NCBI RefSeq assembly: GCF_025244905.1
Contig: NZ_CP104285.1
Span: 4,154,001 to 4,218,000 of the forward strand
Source of the DNA: Enterobacter mori
GTDB taxonomy: Bacteria > Pseudomonadota > Gammaproteobacteria > Enterobacterales > Enterobacteriaceae
Length of the DNA: 64,000 nt
Direction: 5' to 3'
Shown here one piece after another: positions 25,811-35,763 of this stretch (position 1 is its first letter; every line of letters starts with the position of its first letter). Position numbers and translations under genes: made by a program. The notes beneath the pieces were generated by a model, which saw only the letters and a program-made list of their open reading frames with translations, did not search any database and was not told the DNA's origin.

Positions 25811-27289
25811 TTATTCCTTATCCAGACGGCCAACGAGAGAGAGTTCGAAACTCGCGCCCATGTATTTAAAATGTGGCCGCACTGCCATTGATACCTGATA
25901 CCAACCTGGATCGCCTTCTACATCAGAAACAGTGATTTGAGCGGCACGTAAAGGACGGCGGCTACGCACTTCTGCTGGCGGATTTTCCTGGTCAGCAACG
26001 TACTGCCTAATCCACCGGTTTAGTTCTCGTTCCAGATCCTGTCGCTCTTTCCATGCGCCAAGCTGTTCTCGCTGCAGGACTTTTACATAGTGAGCCAGGC
26101 GGTTAATGATGAACATGTAAGGTAGCTGAGTGCCAAGGCGGTAATTGGTTTCAGCAATTTTTCCTTCCCGCGTATTGGGGAATACTTTGCATTTCTGTAC
26201 TGAGTTTGCCGAGAAGAAAGCTGCATTATCGCTGCCTTTACGCATTGTCAGCGTGATAAATCCCTCTTCTGCGAGTTCAAACTCGCGACGGTCGGTTACC
26301 AGGACCTCGGTTGGGATTTTGGCCTGAAGTTGCCCAAGGGATTCAAACTTATGTACTGGCAAGTCATGCACCGCGCCACCGCTTTGAGGCCCAATGATAT
26401 TCGGGCACCAGCGATAGCGGGCGAAGCTATCCGTCAGGTTACAGGCCATGAGATAGGCCGTGTTTCCCCACAGATAATTATCATGTTCGCCCTGTATGGT
26501 CTCATGATAATCAAAAGATTTAACCGGATTATCCTGACTGTCGTAAGGAAGACGTAACAAGAAACGCGGTGCCGTGAGTCCTAAATAGCGTGAATCTTCT
26601 GACTCTCTCAATGCACGCCACTTGACGTATGCCGGACCTTCGAAAACAGCCTTTAATTCCTTAATGGCGGGGAGCTCGGTAAAGCTTTTGAGGCCAAAGA
26701 AGGCTGGAGAGACCGAGGAGATGAATGGCGCATGGGCCATAGCGCCGACGGAACTGACATACTGCAGAAGCTTTATATCCGGGGCTGAGGGTGTAAAGGC
26801 GTAATTGCCAATGACAGCCCCCACTGGCTCTCCGCCAAACTGACCATAACCGCTCGCATAGATATGTTTATAGAATCCGGATTGCACTATCTCAGGTGAA
26901 TATTCAAAATCGTCTAATAGCTCTTCTTTTGTGGCATGCAGGATCGTGATTTTGATGTTTTCTCTGAAATCAGTTCTGTCTACCAGCAGTTTTAACGACC
27001 GCCAGGAGGATTCCATATTCTGGAACTCATCAGAATGCAGAATCTCATCCATCTGGGCGCTCATTTTTTTATCGAGTTCGGCGATCATTCGGTCGACAAG
27101 CAGTTTATTTACTGCAACATCTTCCTGCCCTGATTCCAGTAAATTCGCTATAAATGCCGATATCCCCTGCTTAGCAATATCATACCCATCATCCTCAGGT
27201 TGAAGTCTTGCCTGAGACATTATGTGATCAAGTAAAGAGGACGATTCGTTTTTTAATTCACTATCATGAATAACACTTTGAACTGTCAT
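25811..27289 (-). CDS. tssC: T6SS contractile sheath large subunit TssC (VipB)
   Basis: 492 residues. The block FQNMESSWRSLKLLVDRTDF (about 90-109) and GEPVGAVIGNYAFTPSAPDI (about 154-173) are near-universal TssC sequences; the C-terminus has the expected NPPAEVRSRRPLRAAQI before the terminal strands. With TssB it forms the helical sheath that contracts to drive the Hcp tube and is recycled by ClpV. 29 bases separate it from tssB. Confidence 0.98.
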   Translation of the reverse strand: MTVQSVIHDSELKNESSSLLDHIMSQARLQPEDDGYDIAKQGISAFIANLLESGQEDVAVNKLLVDRMIAELDKKMSAQMDEILHSDEFQNMESSWRSLKLLVDRTDFRENIKITILHATKEELLDDFEYSPEIVQSGFYKHIYASGYGQFGGEPVGAVIGNYAFTPSAPDIKLLQYVSSVGAMAHAPFISSVSPAFFGLKSFTELPAIKELKAVFEGPAYVKWRALRESEDSRYLGLTAPRFLLRLPYDSQDNPVKSFDYHETIQGEHDNYLWGNTAYLMACNLTDSFARYRWCPNIIGPQSGGAVHDLPVHKFESLGQLQAKIPTEVLVTDRREFELAEEGFITLTMRKGSDNAAFFSANSVQKCKVFPNTREGKIAETNYRLGTQLPYMFIINRLAHYVKVLQREQLGAWKERQDLERELNRWIRQYVADQENPPAEVRSRRPLRAAQITVSDVEGDPGWYQVSMAVRPHFKYMGASFELSLVGRLDKE

Positions 27290-27318
27290 ACGCGCACCTT
27301 ATTAATTCTCTGAGGAAA

Positions 27319-27843
27319 TTACTCTTTTGTGGAATTATCTTCTTCAAGAGCGATATCAAGTTCTTTGAGAAGTTGTGCACGCATTTCGCCATCTGTTAAT
27401 AACTTCTGCAAACTTGCTCGGAAAGAAGGAATATTACCCAACGGACCTTTTAATGCGACCAAAGCCTCCCTCAACTCGAGTAGTTTTTTCAGTTCAGGTA
27501 CTTGACGGGCGATGTTGTCTGGAGAGAATTCTTTTAACGCATTGAAGTTTAAGCTAATCGGTAGTGCTTCCTCAGCACCATCCTGCAATCTGTTTACCAC
27601 TGAAAAATCCAGATGTAAACCTGCCGTCTCCATGACCGAGTCAAAATTGTGCTTATTAATTGAGATTGCCTCTCTTTCTTCAATGGAAGAATCTTCGTTC
27701 CCACCGTTGAAATCGCCGACAACGAGAATATTAAGAGGCAGTTCGACTTCAGCTTGTTCATCACCTGTTGCTGGGACATACTTAATATTTATACGTTCTT
27801 TCGGTGCAATACTTCCTTCATATAATTTATTACCCATCCGCAT
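27319..27843 (-). CDS. tssB: T6SS contractile sheath small subunit TssB (VipA)
   Basis: 174 residues. ERINIKYVPATGDEQAEVEL and LPLNILVVGDFNGG are the conserved N-terminal strands, and FSPDNIARQVPELKKLLELR is the TssB helix. First gene of the cluster. Two starts are possible: ATG at 27843 (GGAG four bases before) or ATG at 27837 (ten bases), giving 174 or 172 residues. The 265-base AT-rich gap upstream must hold the main T6SS promoter. Confidence 0.97.
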   Translation of the reverse strand: MRMGNKLYEGSIAPKERINIKYVPATGDEQAEVELPLNILVVGDFNGGNEDSSIEEREAISINKHNFDSVMETAGLHLDFSVVNRLQDGAEEALPISLNFNALKEFSPDNIARQVPELKKLLELREALVALKGPLGNIPSFRASLQKLLTDGEMRAQLLKELDIALEEDNSTKE

Positions 27844-28063
27844 TTAACTCCAATCCAGGTTAAGTTTAGCTAGTCTTATAATTTTTATAACACACTAAAA
27901 TGGCGAAGAAAAATACGTTTCAATAATTTTAAAAAGCAAAACAAATCATTAAATATATAATATTCACCCAAGAGATTAGTTATACATAAATATATTCATG
28001 ACTGTGAATCAAGAGGAATGTTATCTGGATAATTTATGGTAATAATTGAGGACATACTAAAAG
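27844..28063 (-). promoter_or_regulatory. AT-rich leader upstream of the T6SS operon
   Basis: About 220 bases between the glmM terminator and tssB, strongly A+T rich. Searching the minus strand for the sigma-54 signature GG-N10-GC finds none, because only four CC dinucleotides occur on the plus strand and none has GC at the right distance. Several TATAAT-like stretches exist (for example around 27950-27965), but no convincing -35/-10 pair stands out. AT richness of this kind is typical of H-NS-silenced loci; that is inference. Confidence 0.5.
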
Positions 28064-28088
28064 AAAAAAGGCGGCAAAAGCCGCCTTT
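28064..28088 (-). terminator. Rho-independent terminator of glmM
   Basis: Six-base GC stem (GGCGGC/GCCGCC, 28070-28075 with 28080-28085), four-base loop and a run of six T on the minus strand, about 20 bases past the glmM stop. It ends the ftsH-folP-glmM unit and insulates it from the T6SS. Confidence 0.92.
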
Positions 28089-28108
28089 CAGAACGCTTAC
28101 CGTCAGTT

Positions 28109-29446
28109 TTATGCTGCTTTTACAGCGTCCGCAATACGGTGTGCAAATTCGGTTACCTGCGCTTCGTCTTCGCCTTCCACCATCACGCGGATCAGCGGTT
28201 CGGTACCGGACTTACGCAGCAGCACACGGCCACGATTACCCAAGGCCGCTTCAACGTCAGCCATCACCGCTTTCACGTTGTCATTTTCAAGTGGATCGCC
28301 TTTACCCGCTGTGAAACGCACGTTAACGAGGATTTGCGGGAACATCTTCATACCGCTGCAAAGATCGTGCAGGCTCATATGGTTGCGCGCCATAGCAGCC
28401 ACCACCTGCAGACCCGCCACGATGCCGTCACCGGTGGTGGTTTTATCGAGCAGGATCACGTGACCGGAGTTTTCCGCACCGATGCGCCAGCCCTTCTCCT
28501 GCAGTTTTTCCAGCACATAGCGGTCACCCACTTTCGCGCGGACAAAAGGAATACCGAGTTGTTTCAGCGCCAGTTCAAGGCCCATATTACTCATCAGCGT
28601 ACCCACCGCACCACCGCGCAGCTGGCCCTGACGCAGGCCTTCACGTGCAATGATGTAGAGGATCTGATCGCCGTCAACCTTGTTACCTTCGTGGTCGACC
28701 ATGATCACGCGGTCACCATCGCCGTCCAGCGCAATACCCAGATCGGCTTTCTCCGCCAGCACGCGTGCCTGCAGAGCACGAACGTCCGTCGCGCCCACTT
28801 CTTCATTGATGTTCAGACCATCTGGCTCGCAGCCGATGGTGATCACTTTCGCACCCAGCTCACGGAAAACATTAGGTGCAATGTGGTAGGTCGCGCCGTT
28901 TGCACAGTCCACCACAATCTTAAGATGGGCCAGGCTCAGCTCGTTCGGGAAGGTGCCTTTGCAGAATTCGATATAACGACCCGCTGCATCGACAATCCGG
29001 TTCGCTTTCCCCAGCTCAGCGGAATCGACGCAGGTGATCTCTTTTTCCATTTCCGCTTCGATTGCCTCTTCCACGTCATCCGGCAGTTTGGTGCCGTCGA
29101 TGGAGAAGAATTTGATGCCGTTGTCGTAGAAAGGATTATGAGAAGCCGAGATAACAATCCCCGCCTCCGCCCGGAAGGTGCGCGTCAGATACGCCACGGC
29201 AGGGGTGGGCATTGGGCCAGTGAAGGAAGCAGAAAGTCCCGCCGCTGCCAGACCGGCCTCCAGCGCCGATTCCAGCATATAGCCTGAAATACGGGTGTCC
29301 TTACCGATGATGATCTTACGGGAACCATGACGCGCCAGTACCTTGCCTGCAGCCCAGCCCAGCTTCAGGACAAAATCAGGGGTGATTGGGGCATCGCCTA
29401 CGCGCCCACGGATACCATCGGTACCAAAATATTTACGATTACTCAT
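28109..29446 (-). CDS. glmM: Phosphoglucosamine mutase
   Basis: Converts glucosamine-6-phosphate to glucosamine-1-phosphate, the step before UDP-GlcNAc for peptidoglycan and LPS. 445 residues from ATG at 29446 ([14 protein letters not shown]), the E. coli length; the longer upstream frame is rejected. The phosphoserine loop ISASHNP lies near residue 102, metal-binding DGDGDR near 241-246 and the sugar loop ENSGH near 325; [12 protein letters not shown] near the C-terminus binds phosphate. It overlaps the folP stop by eight bases. In E. coli secG and leuU follow; here the T6SS locus does. Confidence 0.98.
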   Translation of the reverse strand: MSNRKYFGTDGIRGRVGDAPITPDFVLKLGWAAGKVLARHGSRKIIIGKDTRISGYMLESALEAGLAAAGLSASFTGPMPTPAVAYLTRTFRAEAGIVISASHNPFYDNGIKFFSIDGTKLPDDVEEAIEAEMEKEITCVDSAELGKANRIVDAAGRYIEFCKGTFPNELSLAHLKIVVDCANGATYHIAPNVFRELGAKVITIGCEPDGLNINEEVGATDVRALQARVLAEKADLGIALDGDGDRVIMVDHEGNKVDGDQILYIIAREGLRQGQLRGGAVGTLMSNMGLELALKQLGIPFVRAKVGDRYVLEKLQEKGWRIGAENSGHVILLDKTTTGDGIVAGLQVVAAMARNHMSLHDLCSGMKMFPQILVNVRFTAGKGDPLENDNVKAVMADVEAALGNRGRVLLRKSGTEPLIRVMVEGEDEAQVTEFAHRIADAVKAA

Positions 29447-30287
29447 AGCGTTTGTTTTCCTTCGCTGCCAGTGTGGCTTCCACCACACGCATGGCTTCTA
29501 CTGTTTCTTTGACGTCATGGACACGAATAATGTGCGCGCCTTGCATCGCCGCGATCACCGCGCAGGCCAGGCTACCACTCAGGCGTTCGCTCGGGCCCAC
29601 ATTCAGCAACTGCCCAATCATCGACTTTCTAGACATCCCCACCAGCAACGGCAGATCGAAGTGATGAAATTCTGATAAGCGCGCAAGCAGCGCATAATTG
29701 TGAGAGAGATTTTTACCGAAACCGAACCCCGGGTCGAGCAGCAATTTCTCTTTTGGGATACCGGCACGTTCACAGCGTTCGATATGCTCAATAAAGAAGC
29801 GATTCACGTCGGCATAAACATCGTCATACTTCGGTGCTTCCTGCATAGTTTTCGGTTGACCCTGCATGTGCATCAGGCAGACCGGCAGGCCAGTTTCCGC
29901 AGCCGCCTCAATCGCGCCAGGCTCAGTCAGTGAGCGGATGTCATTGATAATGTGAGCACCCACTCTCGCCACTTCACGAATCACCTCAGGCTTGGACGTA
30001 TCAACGGAGATCCACACCTCAAATCGCTGAGCAATGGCCTCAACCACGGGCACTACGCGCGCCAGCTCTTCTTCCACAGAAACGTCCGCTGCGCCGGGGC
30101 GCGTCGATTCCCCACCGACATCAATGATAGTGGCACCCGCATTGATCATTAAATTTGCGTGCTTAACCGCCTCGATAAGCGTGTTATGCGTGCCGCCGTC
30201 AGAGAAAGAGTCAGGGGTAACATTCAGGATCCCCATCACGTGCGGATGCGAGAGATCGAGATGCGAGTCCTGGGCGAAGAGTTTCAT
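29439..30287 (-). CDS. folP: Dihydropteroate synthase
   Basis: Condenses p-aminobenzoate with hydroxymethyl-dihydropterin diphosphate in folate synthesis; the target of sulfonamides. 282 residues, the E. coli length. [15 protein letters not shown] (18-32) is the first pterin/diphosphate loop; STRPGA (about 61-66) is the second conserved loop and [10 protein letters not shown] (about 183-192) follows. No substitution is evident in these loops. Lies between ftsH and glmM as in E. coli. Confidence 0.98.
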   Translation of the reverse strand: MKLFAQDSHLDLSHPHVMGILNVTPDSFSDGGTHNTLIEAVKHANLMINAGATIIDVGGESTRPGAADVSVEEELARVVPVVEAIAQRFEVWISVDTSKPEVIREVARVGAHIINDIRSLTEPGAIEAAAETGLPVCLMHMQGQPKTMQEAPKYDDVYADVNRFFIEHIERCERAGIPKEKLLLDPGFGFGKNLSHNYALLARLSEFHHFDLPLLVGMSRKSMIGQLLNVGPSERLSGSLACAVIAAMQGAHIIRVHDVKETVEAMRVVEATLAAKENKRYE

Positions 30288-30326
30288 GGCTAAAATCCCT
30301 GGTATTTATAAGGTTTAACAGATAAG

Positions 30327-30353
30327 AAAAACCCCGGAGCAAGCTCCAGGGTT
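30327..30353 (-). terminator. Terminator between ftsH and folP
   Basis: GC-rich stem of about nine pairs including one G-T pair (GGAGC/GCTCC core) with a two-base loop, followed by TTTTTCTT on the minus strand. It lies between ftsH and folP, so part of folP-glmM expression probably depends on read-through or on a promoter further down. Confidence 0.8.
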
Positions 30354-30386
30354 TGAGGTACAGACAAACATTTCAACAGAAGAGAC

Positions 30387-32321
30387 TTACTTGTCGCCCA
30401 ACTGTTCTGACATGGTGTTGCCCGGGTTTGGCGTACGCGGTTCATCAACCGGACGCGGCGCACGCGGGGTGCCATTGTTGTCAGAATTGTTGGAAGCACC
30501 TGGATCTTCCCAGCCAGCTGGCGGACGCACTTCACGGCGTGCCATCAGGTCGTCAATCTGCGGTGCATCGATGGTCTCATATTTCATGAGCGCATCTTTC
30601 ATCGAATGCAGGATATCCATATTGTCGTTCAGGATCTGACGTGCGCGAGCGTAGTTACGTTCGATCAGCGCTTTCACTTCCTGGTCGATGATACGTGCCG
30701 TCTCATCGGACATATGTTTCGCTTTAGCCACAGAACGGCCCAGGAACACTTCACCCTCTTCCTCTGCATACAGCAGCGGACCGAGTTTGTCGGAGAAGCC
30801 CCACTGCGTCACCATGTTACGCGCCAGGTTTGTCGCGACTTTGATGTCGTTGGACGCACCGGTAGAAACATGTTCCACACCGTAGATAATCTCTTCTGCC
30901 AGACGACCGCCGTATAGGGTTGAAATCTGGCTTTCCAGCTTCTGACGGCTGGCGCTGATCGCATCGCCTTCAGGCAGGAAGAAGGTCACACCCAGCGCAC
31001 GACCACGTGGGATAATCGTCACTTTATGCACCGGATCGTGTTCCGGCACCAGGCGACCGATAATCGCGTGACCTGCTTCGTGGTATGCCGTGGACTCTTT
31101 CTGCGCTTCCGTCATCACCATGGAGCGACGTTCCGCACCCATCATGATTTTGTCTTTCGCTTTCTCGAACTCCACCATGGACACCACGCGCTTGTTACCG
31201 CGAGCGGCAAACAGGGCAGCTTCGTTGACCAGGTTAGCCAGATCCGCACCGGAGAAGCCCGGAGTACCGCGCGCAATAATTGCCGCGTCGATATCTGGCG
31301 CCAGCGGTACGCGACGCATGTGGACTTTCAGAATCTGTTCACGACCGCGAACGTCCGGCAGACCTACCACGACCTGACGGTCGAAACGGCCTGGACGCAG
31401 CAGCGCCGGGTCAAGTACGTCCGGACGGTTAGTCGCCGCAATAACGATAATACCTTCGTTACCTTCGAAGCCGTCCATTTCAACCAGCATCTGGTTCAGC
31501 GTCTGCTCACGTTCATCATGACCACCGCCCAGACCTGCGCCACGCTGGCGGCCTACGGCGTCGATTTCATCGATGAAGATGATGCACGGTGCTGCCTTCT
31601 TGGCCTGTTCGAACATGTCACGCACACGAGATGCACCCACACCCACGAACATTTCTACGAAGTCAGAACCTGAAATAGTAAAGAACGGCACCTTCGCTTC
31701 ACCCGCGATAGCTTTCGCCAGCAGGGTTTTACCGGTACCCGGAGGACCAACCATCAGAACGCCTTTCGGGATCTTACCGCCCAGTTTCTGGAAACGGCTC
31801 GGCTCACGCAGGTATTCAACCAGTTCGCCCACTTCTTCTTTTGCTTCGTCACAACCTGCAACGTCAGCAAACGTGGTCTTGATCTGATCTTCCGTCAGCA
31901 TACGCGCCTTGCTCTTACCGAACGACATGGCACCTTTGCCACCGCCGCCCTGCATCTGACGCATAAAGAAGATCCAGACGCCGATAAGAAGCAGCATCGG
32001 GAACCAGGAAATGAAGATAGAAGCCAGCAGGCTTGGTTCTTCTGGCGGCTCGCCGACCACTTTGACGTTTTTAGTCAGAAGGTTATCGAGCAGCTTAGGA
32101 TCGTTCACCGGGATGTAGGTCGTGTAACGGTTACTATCTTTCTTGGTAACGTTTATCTCACGTCCGTTGATACGCGCTTCGCGAACCTGGTCCTGATTGA
32201 CCTCCTGCAGGAAGGTAGAATAATCCACCTTGCGGCCATTCGACTCGCTGGGCCCAAAGCTCTGGAATACTGACATCAGCACGACGGCAATGACCAGCCA
32301 GAGAATTAGGTTTTTCGCCAT
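30387..32321 (-). CDS. ftsH: ATP-dependent membrane zinc protease FtsH
   Basis: Membrane-anchored hexameric AAA protease that degrades LpxC, sigma-32 and misassembled membrane proteins. 644 residues from MAKNLILW (an in-frame ATG three codons earlier would give 647). Two transmembrane helices (about 4-24 and 98-120) flank the periplasmic domain. Walker A GPPGTGKT is near 192-199, Walker [10 protein letters not shown] near 247-255, the second region of homology contains [21 protein letters not shown], and the zinc site HEAGH is near 414-418. The C-terminal tail is Pro/Asn-rich. Confidence 0.98.
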   Translation of the reverse strand: MAKNLILWLVIAVVLMSVFQSFGPSESNGRKVDYSTFLQEVNQDQVREARINGREINVTKKDSNRYTTYIPVNDPKLLDNLLTKNVKVVGEPPEEPSLLASIFISWFPMLLLIGVWIFFMRQMQGGGGKGAMSFGKSKARMLTEDQIKTTFADVAGCDEAKEEVGELVEYLREPSRFQKLGGKIPKGVLMVGPPGTGKTLLAKAIAGEAKVPFFTISGSDFVEMFVGVGASRVRDMFEQAKKAAPCIIFIDEIDAVGRQRGAGLGGGHDEREQTLNQMLVEMDGFEGNEGIIVIAATNRPDVLDPALLRPGRFDRQVVVGLPDVRGREQILKVHMRRVPLAPDIDAAIIARGTPGFSGADLANLVNEAALFAARGNKRVVSMVEFEKAKDKIMMGAERRSMVMTEAQKESTAYHEAGHAIIGRLVPEHDPVHKVTIIPRGRALGVTFFLPEGDAISASRQKLESQISTLYGGRLAEEIIYGVEHVSTGASNDIKVATNLARNMVTQWGFSDKLGPLLYAEEEGEVFLGRSVAKAKHMSDETARIIDQEVKALIERNYARARQILNDNMDILHSMKDALMKYETIDAPQIDDLMARREVRPPAGWEDPGASNNSDNNGTPRAPRPVDEPRTPNPGNTMSEQLGDK

Positions 32322-32423
32322 GTCACTCAAGGGATTAACCTCACATTACAACTGTGTTAAAAACAGCGTCAGGATACTCTATATCCAGTTTCATTCAAAC
32401 TTTCGCCTGAAATCTACCGGTTA

Positions 32424-33050
32424 TCATTTTCGCCCGGTCGCTACAATATACACTTCACGGGAACGCGCCCGGGAAGAGTCCGGCTTACGAACTTTAACCT
32501 TCGCAAACAGGGAGCGAATTTCCTTAAGGTACTCCTCGAAACCTTCGCCCTGAAACACCTTCACAACAAAACTACCACCAGGCGCTAGTACATCACGACA
32601 CATTTCTAACGCTAGCTCCACCAGATACATGCCGCGGGGGATATCCACCGCCGGTGTTCCGCACATATTTGGTGCCATATCAGACATGACAACCTGGACC
32701 TTACTGTCACCCACACGTTCAAGTAACGCTTTCAGCACTAATTCATCACGAAAATCGCCCTGAAGGAAGTCGACACCGACAATGGGATCCATTGGTAAAA
32801 GATCGCATGCGATGATTCGACCCGCTCCGCCGATCTGCGTTACCGCATACTGGGACCATCCGCCAGGGGCAGCACCGAGGTCAACAACCGTCATCCCCGG
32901 TTTAAAAAGTTTGTCACTTTGCTGTATTTCATCAAGTTTAAACCAGGCGCGGGAACGTAACCCCTTTTTCTGCGCCTGCAGAACATATTTATCGCTAAAG
33001 TGTTCCTGAAGCCAGCGGCTGGAACTGGCAGAACGCTTTTTACCTGTCAT
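32424..33050 (-). CDS. rlmE: 23S rRNA 2'-O-methyltransferase RlmE (FtsJ/RrmJ)
   Basis: Methylates the ribose of U2552 in the A-loop of 23S rRNA. 208 residues against 209 in E. coli. SAM-binding motif [14 protein letters not shown] (about 55-68), catalytic-site motifs SDMAPNMCG (about 123-131) and [10 protein letters not shown] (about 160-169). Upstream of ftsH with a 102-base gap, the classical heat-inducible rlmE-ftsH pair; divergent from yhbY. Confidence 0.97.
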   Translation of the reverse strand: MTGKKRSASSSRWLQEHFSDKYVLQAQKKGLRSRAWFKLDEIQQSDKLFKPGMTVVDLGAAPGGWSQYAVTQIGGAGRIIACDLLPMDPIVGVDFLQGDFRDELVLKALLERVGDSKVQVVMSDMAPNMCGTPAVDIPRGMYLVELALEMCRDVLAPGGSFVVKVFQGEGFEEYLKEIRSLFAKVKVRKPDSSRARSREVYIVATGRK

Positions 33051-33177
33051 TTAACTTTTCCGTCCGGGTTCATCGTTGCTTACCTTTGACGTAAATTTCT
33101 ACGCTGCTATTTGGCGATATTAGGGAGATGGCGGTAGAATGAACCGTTTTCAATCCCAACGTAAGCAAAAATATACG

Positions 33178-33471
33178 ATGAATCTGAGTACTAAACAAAA
33201 ACAGCACCTTAAAGGTCTGGCACATCCGCTCAAGCCTGTAGTTATGCTTGGCAACAATGGTTTGACCGAAGGGGTGCTTGCCGAGATTGAACAAGCGCTG
33301 GAACACCACGAGCTGATCAAGGTGAAAATCGCCTCTGAAGACAGAGACACTAAAAACCTGATCGTGGAAGCCATCGTGCGCGAAACCGGCGCCTGTAATG
33401 TACAGGTCATCGGTAAAACGCTGGTGCTCTACCGCCCATCTAAAGAGCGCAAAATCTCGCTGCCACGTTAA
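33178..33471 (+). CDS. yhbY: CRM-domain RNA-binding ribosome assembly factor YhbY
   Basis: 97 residues from ATG at 33178 (MNLSTKQKQHLKGLAH), the E. coli start and length; the frame is open 13 codons further upstream but that is not used in homologues. The CRM motif GNNGLTEGVLAEI (about 25-37) is clear. YhbY associates with pre-50S particles. Transcribed alone and divergently from rlmE, followed by a strong terminator shared with greA. Confidence 0.95.
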   Translation: MNLSTKQKQHLKGLAHPLKPVVMLGNNGLTEGVLAEIEQALEHHELIKVKIASEDRDTKNLIVEAIVRETGACNVQVIGKTLVLYRPSKERKISLPR

Positions 33472-33557
33472 GGATATCCCTAATTGAACACATTTTCTGT
33501 GTAAAACGAGGGATTTCTGTCAGCAGGTGAGCAAAATGCCACGCTCCTTGAGTTGAT

Positions 33558-33585
33558 AAAAGGCCGCTATGCGGCCTTTTTCTTT
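33558..33585. terminator. Bidirectional terminator between yhbY and greA
   Basis: Perfect ten-base stem AAAAGGCCGC/GCGGCCTTTT with a TAT loop, then TCTTTTCTTT on the plus strand and a T-containing tail on the minus strand. It serves the convergent genes yhbY (plus) and greA (minus). Confidence 0.93.
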
Positions 33586-33622
33586 TCTTTACAATGTATC
33601 AACATCTCAGTGGAGAAGCGAA

Positions 33623-34099
33623 TTACAGGTACTCAACCTTAGTAATTTCGTATTCCACTTCACCACCGGGCGTACGGATCACGACCACATCGTCTTGCTC
33701 TTTGCCAATCAGACCACGCGCAATTGGTGAGTTCACTGAAATCAGGTTCTGCTTAAAGTCAGCCTCATCGTCACCCACGATGCGGTACGTTTGCTCTTCA
33801 TCGTTGTCCAGGTTCAGGACGCTCACGGTAGAACCAAAGATCACGCGGCCATTGTTTGGCATTTTAGTGATGTCGATCACCTGCGCATTAGACAGCTTCG
33901 CTTCAATGTCTTTAATACGCCCTTCACAGAAGCCCTGCTGCTCACGCGCCGCATGGTATTCAGCGTTCTCTTTCAGGTCGCCATGCTCGCGCGCATCCGC
34001 GATAGCGGCGATGATTTCAGGGCGACGAACGGATTTCAGGAAATCCAGCTCTTCGCGCAGTTTTTCGGCACCACGTAAGGTCATCGGAATAGCTTGCAT
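33623..34099 (-). CDS. greA: Transcript cleavage factor GreA
   Basis: Rescues backtracked RNA polymerase by stimulating cleavage of the nascent RNA 3' end through the secondary channel. 158 residues, full length. The N-terminal coiled coil carries the acidic tip [18 protein letters not shown] (about 38-55) with the catalytic Asp/Glu pair; the C-terminal FKBP-like domain binds the polymerase. The leader carries a terminator hairpin (34171-34207) corresponding to the GraL region of E. coli. Confidence 0.98.
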   Translation of the reverse strand: MQAIPMTLRGAEKLREELDFLKSVRRPEIIAAIADAREHGDLKENAEYHAAREQQGFCEGRIKDIEAKLSNAQVIDITKMPNNGRVIFGSTVSVLNLDNDEEQTYRIVGDDEADFKQNLISVNSPIARGLIGKEQDDVVVIRTPGGEVEYEITKVEYL

Positions 34100-34170
34100 T
34101 TGTTATACCTCTTAAACATTCCTGTTGGGAGCAGTGTTCCCTGCTCCTGCCCCCCTAAGCGGGCAAGAAG

Positions 34171-34207
34171 CAAAAAGAAAACCGACCCGGGAGCAACGCC
34201 CCAGGTC
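34171..34207 (-). ncRNA. Terminator in the greA leader (3' end of a GraL-like small RNA)
   Basis: On the minus strand, about 70 bases before the greA start, an eight-pair stem (34184-34191 with 34200-34207, one G-T pair) is followed by GGTTTTCTTTTT. An intrinsic terminator inside the greA leader is the defining feature of GraL, the short leader RNA array of E. coli. Only the 3' hairpin is defined here; the 5' ends were not located. Confidence 0.7.
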
Positions 34208-34327
34208 AGCAGCAATTTTTCAATTTGATACGCATTTTACCGCGAAGTTCACTATGGGTCATCGTTTACTTTGCAGTGCTATGCACCGTAGTATGACGGT
34301 TTGTTTTCGGGTTGTTAGCGCGAGATT

Positions 34328-35761
34328 ATGCGATTTTCCAGTTTTATCATCGGATTGACTACCAGTATGGCGTTCGCCGCTCAGGCCGCGAACGTTGATG
34401 AGTACATTAATCAGCTGCCCGCAGGCGCTAATCTTGCGCTAATGGTGCAGAAGGTTGGCGCCCAGGCACCTGACATTGACTTTCACAGCCAACAGATGGC
34501 GCTGCCTGCAAGTACCCAGAAGGTGATCACTGCGCTCGCCGCCCTGCTTCAGCTTGGTCCTGACTTCCGGTTTACTACCACGCTTGAGACCAAAGGTAAC
34601 GTCGAAGGTGGCGAACTGAAAGGCGATCTGATTGCCCGCTTTGGGGGTGACCCGACCTTCAAGCGCCAGGATATCCGCAATATGGTGGCGGTGCTGAAAA
34701 AGTCCGGCGTGACAAAAATCGATGGCAACGTGCTGATCGATACATCCATTTTCGCCAGCCACGATAAAGCGCCAGGCTGGCCGTGGAATGACATGACACA
34801 GTGCTTTAGCGCCCCGCCTGCCGCGGCCATCGTTGACCGTAACTGCTTCTCCGTGTCGCTCTACAGCGCCCCTAAGCCGGATGATTTAGCCTTTATCCGC
34901 GTGGCGTCCTACTACCCGGTCACGATGTTCAGCCAGGTACGCACATTAGCAAAAGGATCGCCAGATGCGCAGTATTGCGAACTGGACGTTGTGCCGGGCG
35001 ATCTTAACCGTTTCACTCTCACCGGCTGCCTGACGCAGCGTGCCGATCCGTTGCCGCTGGCCTTCGCCATTCAGGACGGAGCAGGCTATGCGGGTGCGAT
35101 ACTGAAAGACGAACTGAAGCAGGCTGGCATCACCTATTCTGGCTCACTGATGCGTCAGACACAGGTTAATCAACCGGGTTCCGTTATCGCCAGCAAACAG
35201 TCTGCGCCGCTACATGACCTGCTTAGGATTATGCTGAAAAAGTCAGATAACATGATTGCTGACACGGTCTTCCGCATGATTGGTCACGCCCGTTTCGGCG
35301 TACCCGGTACCTGGCGTGCGGGGTCAGACGCCGTTCGTCAGATCCTGCGCCAGCAGGCGGGGATCGATCTTGGTAATACCATCGCCGTCGATGGCTCCGG
35401 GTTATCGCGTCACAATCTGATCTCCCCAGCCACCATGATGCAAGTGCTTCAGTACATTGCCCAACATGACACTGAGCTAAACTTTATTTCAATGCTGCCA
35501 CTTGCTGGACATGACGGTTCGCTTCAGTATCGGGCAGGGCTTCATGCCGCGGGTGTTGATGGAAAAGTGTCAGCGAAAACAGGTTCACTGCAGGGGGTTT
35601 ATAACCTTGCAGGCTTTATCACCACAGCCAGCGGACAACGCATGGCATTCGTGCAGTATCTTTCCGGCTATGCCGTCGAACCGACCGACCAGCGTAATCG
35701 CCGTATTCCGCTGGTGCGCTTCGAAAGCAGGCTATACAAGGACATCTACCAGAATAACTAG
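34328..35761 (+). CDS. dacB: D-alanyl-D-alanine carboxypeptidase/endopeptidase PBP4
   Basis: Periplasmic class C low-molecular-mass penicillin-binding protein that trims and cleaves peptidoglycan cross-links. 477 residues with signal peptide to about Ala20 (AAQA). The three active-site motifs are intact: STQK (62-65, nucleophile Ser62 in the precursor), SDN in KKSDNM (about 306-308) and KTG in SAKTGS (about 417-419). It lies divergent from greA. The next gene begins two bases after its stop, so dacB and pmrAB form one transcription unit. Confidence 0.97.
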   Translation: MRFSSFIIGLTTSMAFAAQAANVDEYINQLPAGANLALMVQKVGAQAPDIDFHSQQMALPASTQKVITALAALLQLGPDFRFTTTLETKGNVEGGELKGDLIARFGGDPTFKRQDIRNMVAVLKKSGVTKIDGNVLIDTSIFASHDKAPGWPWNDMTQCFSAPPAAAIVDRNCFSVSLYSAPKPDDLAFIRVASYYPVTMFSQVRTLAKGSPDAQYCELDVVPGDLNRFTLTGCLTQRADPLPLAFAIQDGAGYAGAILKDELKQAGITYSGSLMRQTQVNQPGSVIASKQSAPLHDLLRIMLKKSDNMIADTVFRMIGHARFGVPGTWRAGSDAVRQILRQQAGIDLGNTIAVDGSGLSRHNLISPATMMQVLQYIAQHDTELNFISMLPLAGHDGSLQYRAGLHAAGVDGKVSAKTGSLQGVYNLAGFITTASGQRMAFVQYLSGYAVEPTDQRNRRIPLVRFESRLYKDIYQNN

Positions 35762-35763
35762 CG

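Noticed and set aside
27844..28063. Sigma-54 (-24/-12) promoter for the T6SS operon
   Set aside because: No GG-N10-GC pair exists on the minus strand in this interval.
28139..29287. Open frame of 382 codons on the plus strand opposite glmM
   Set aside because: Exact shadow of a highly conserved gene. Rich in His, Phe and Arg with no family resemblance, as expected from the complement of a biased coding strand.
31026..31673. 215-codon plus-strand frame opposite ftsH
   Set aside because: Shadow frame; the protein is His/Thr-rich without domains, and ftsH is complete on the other strand.
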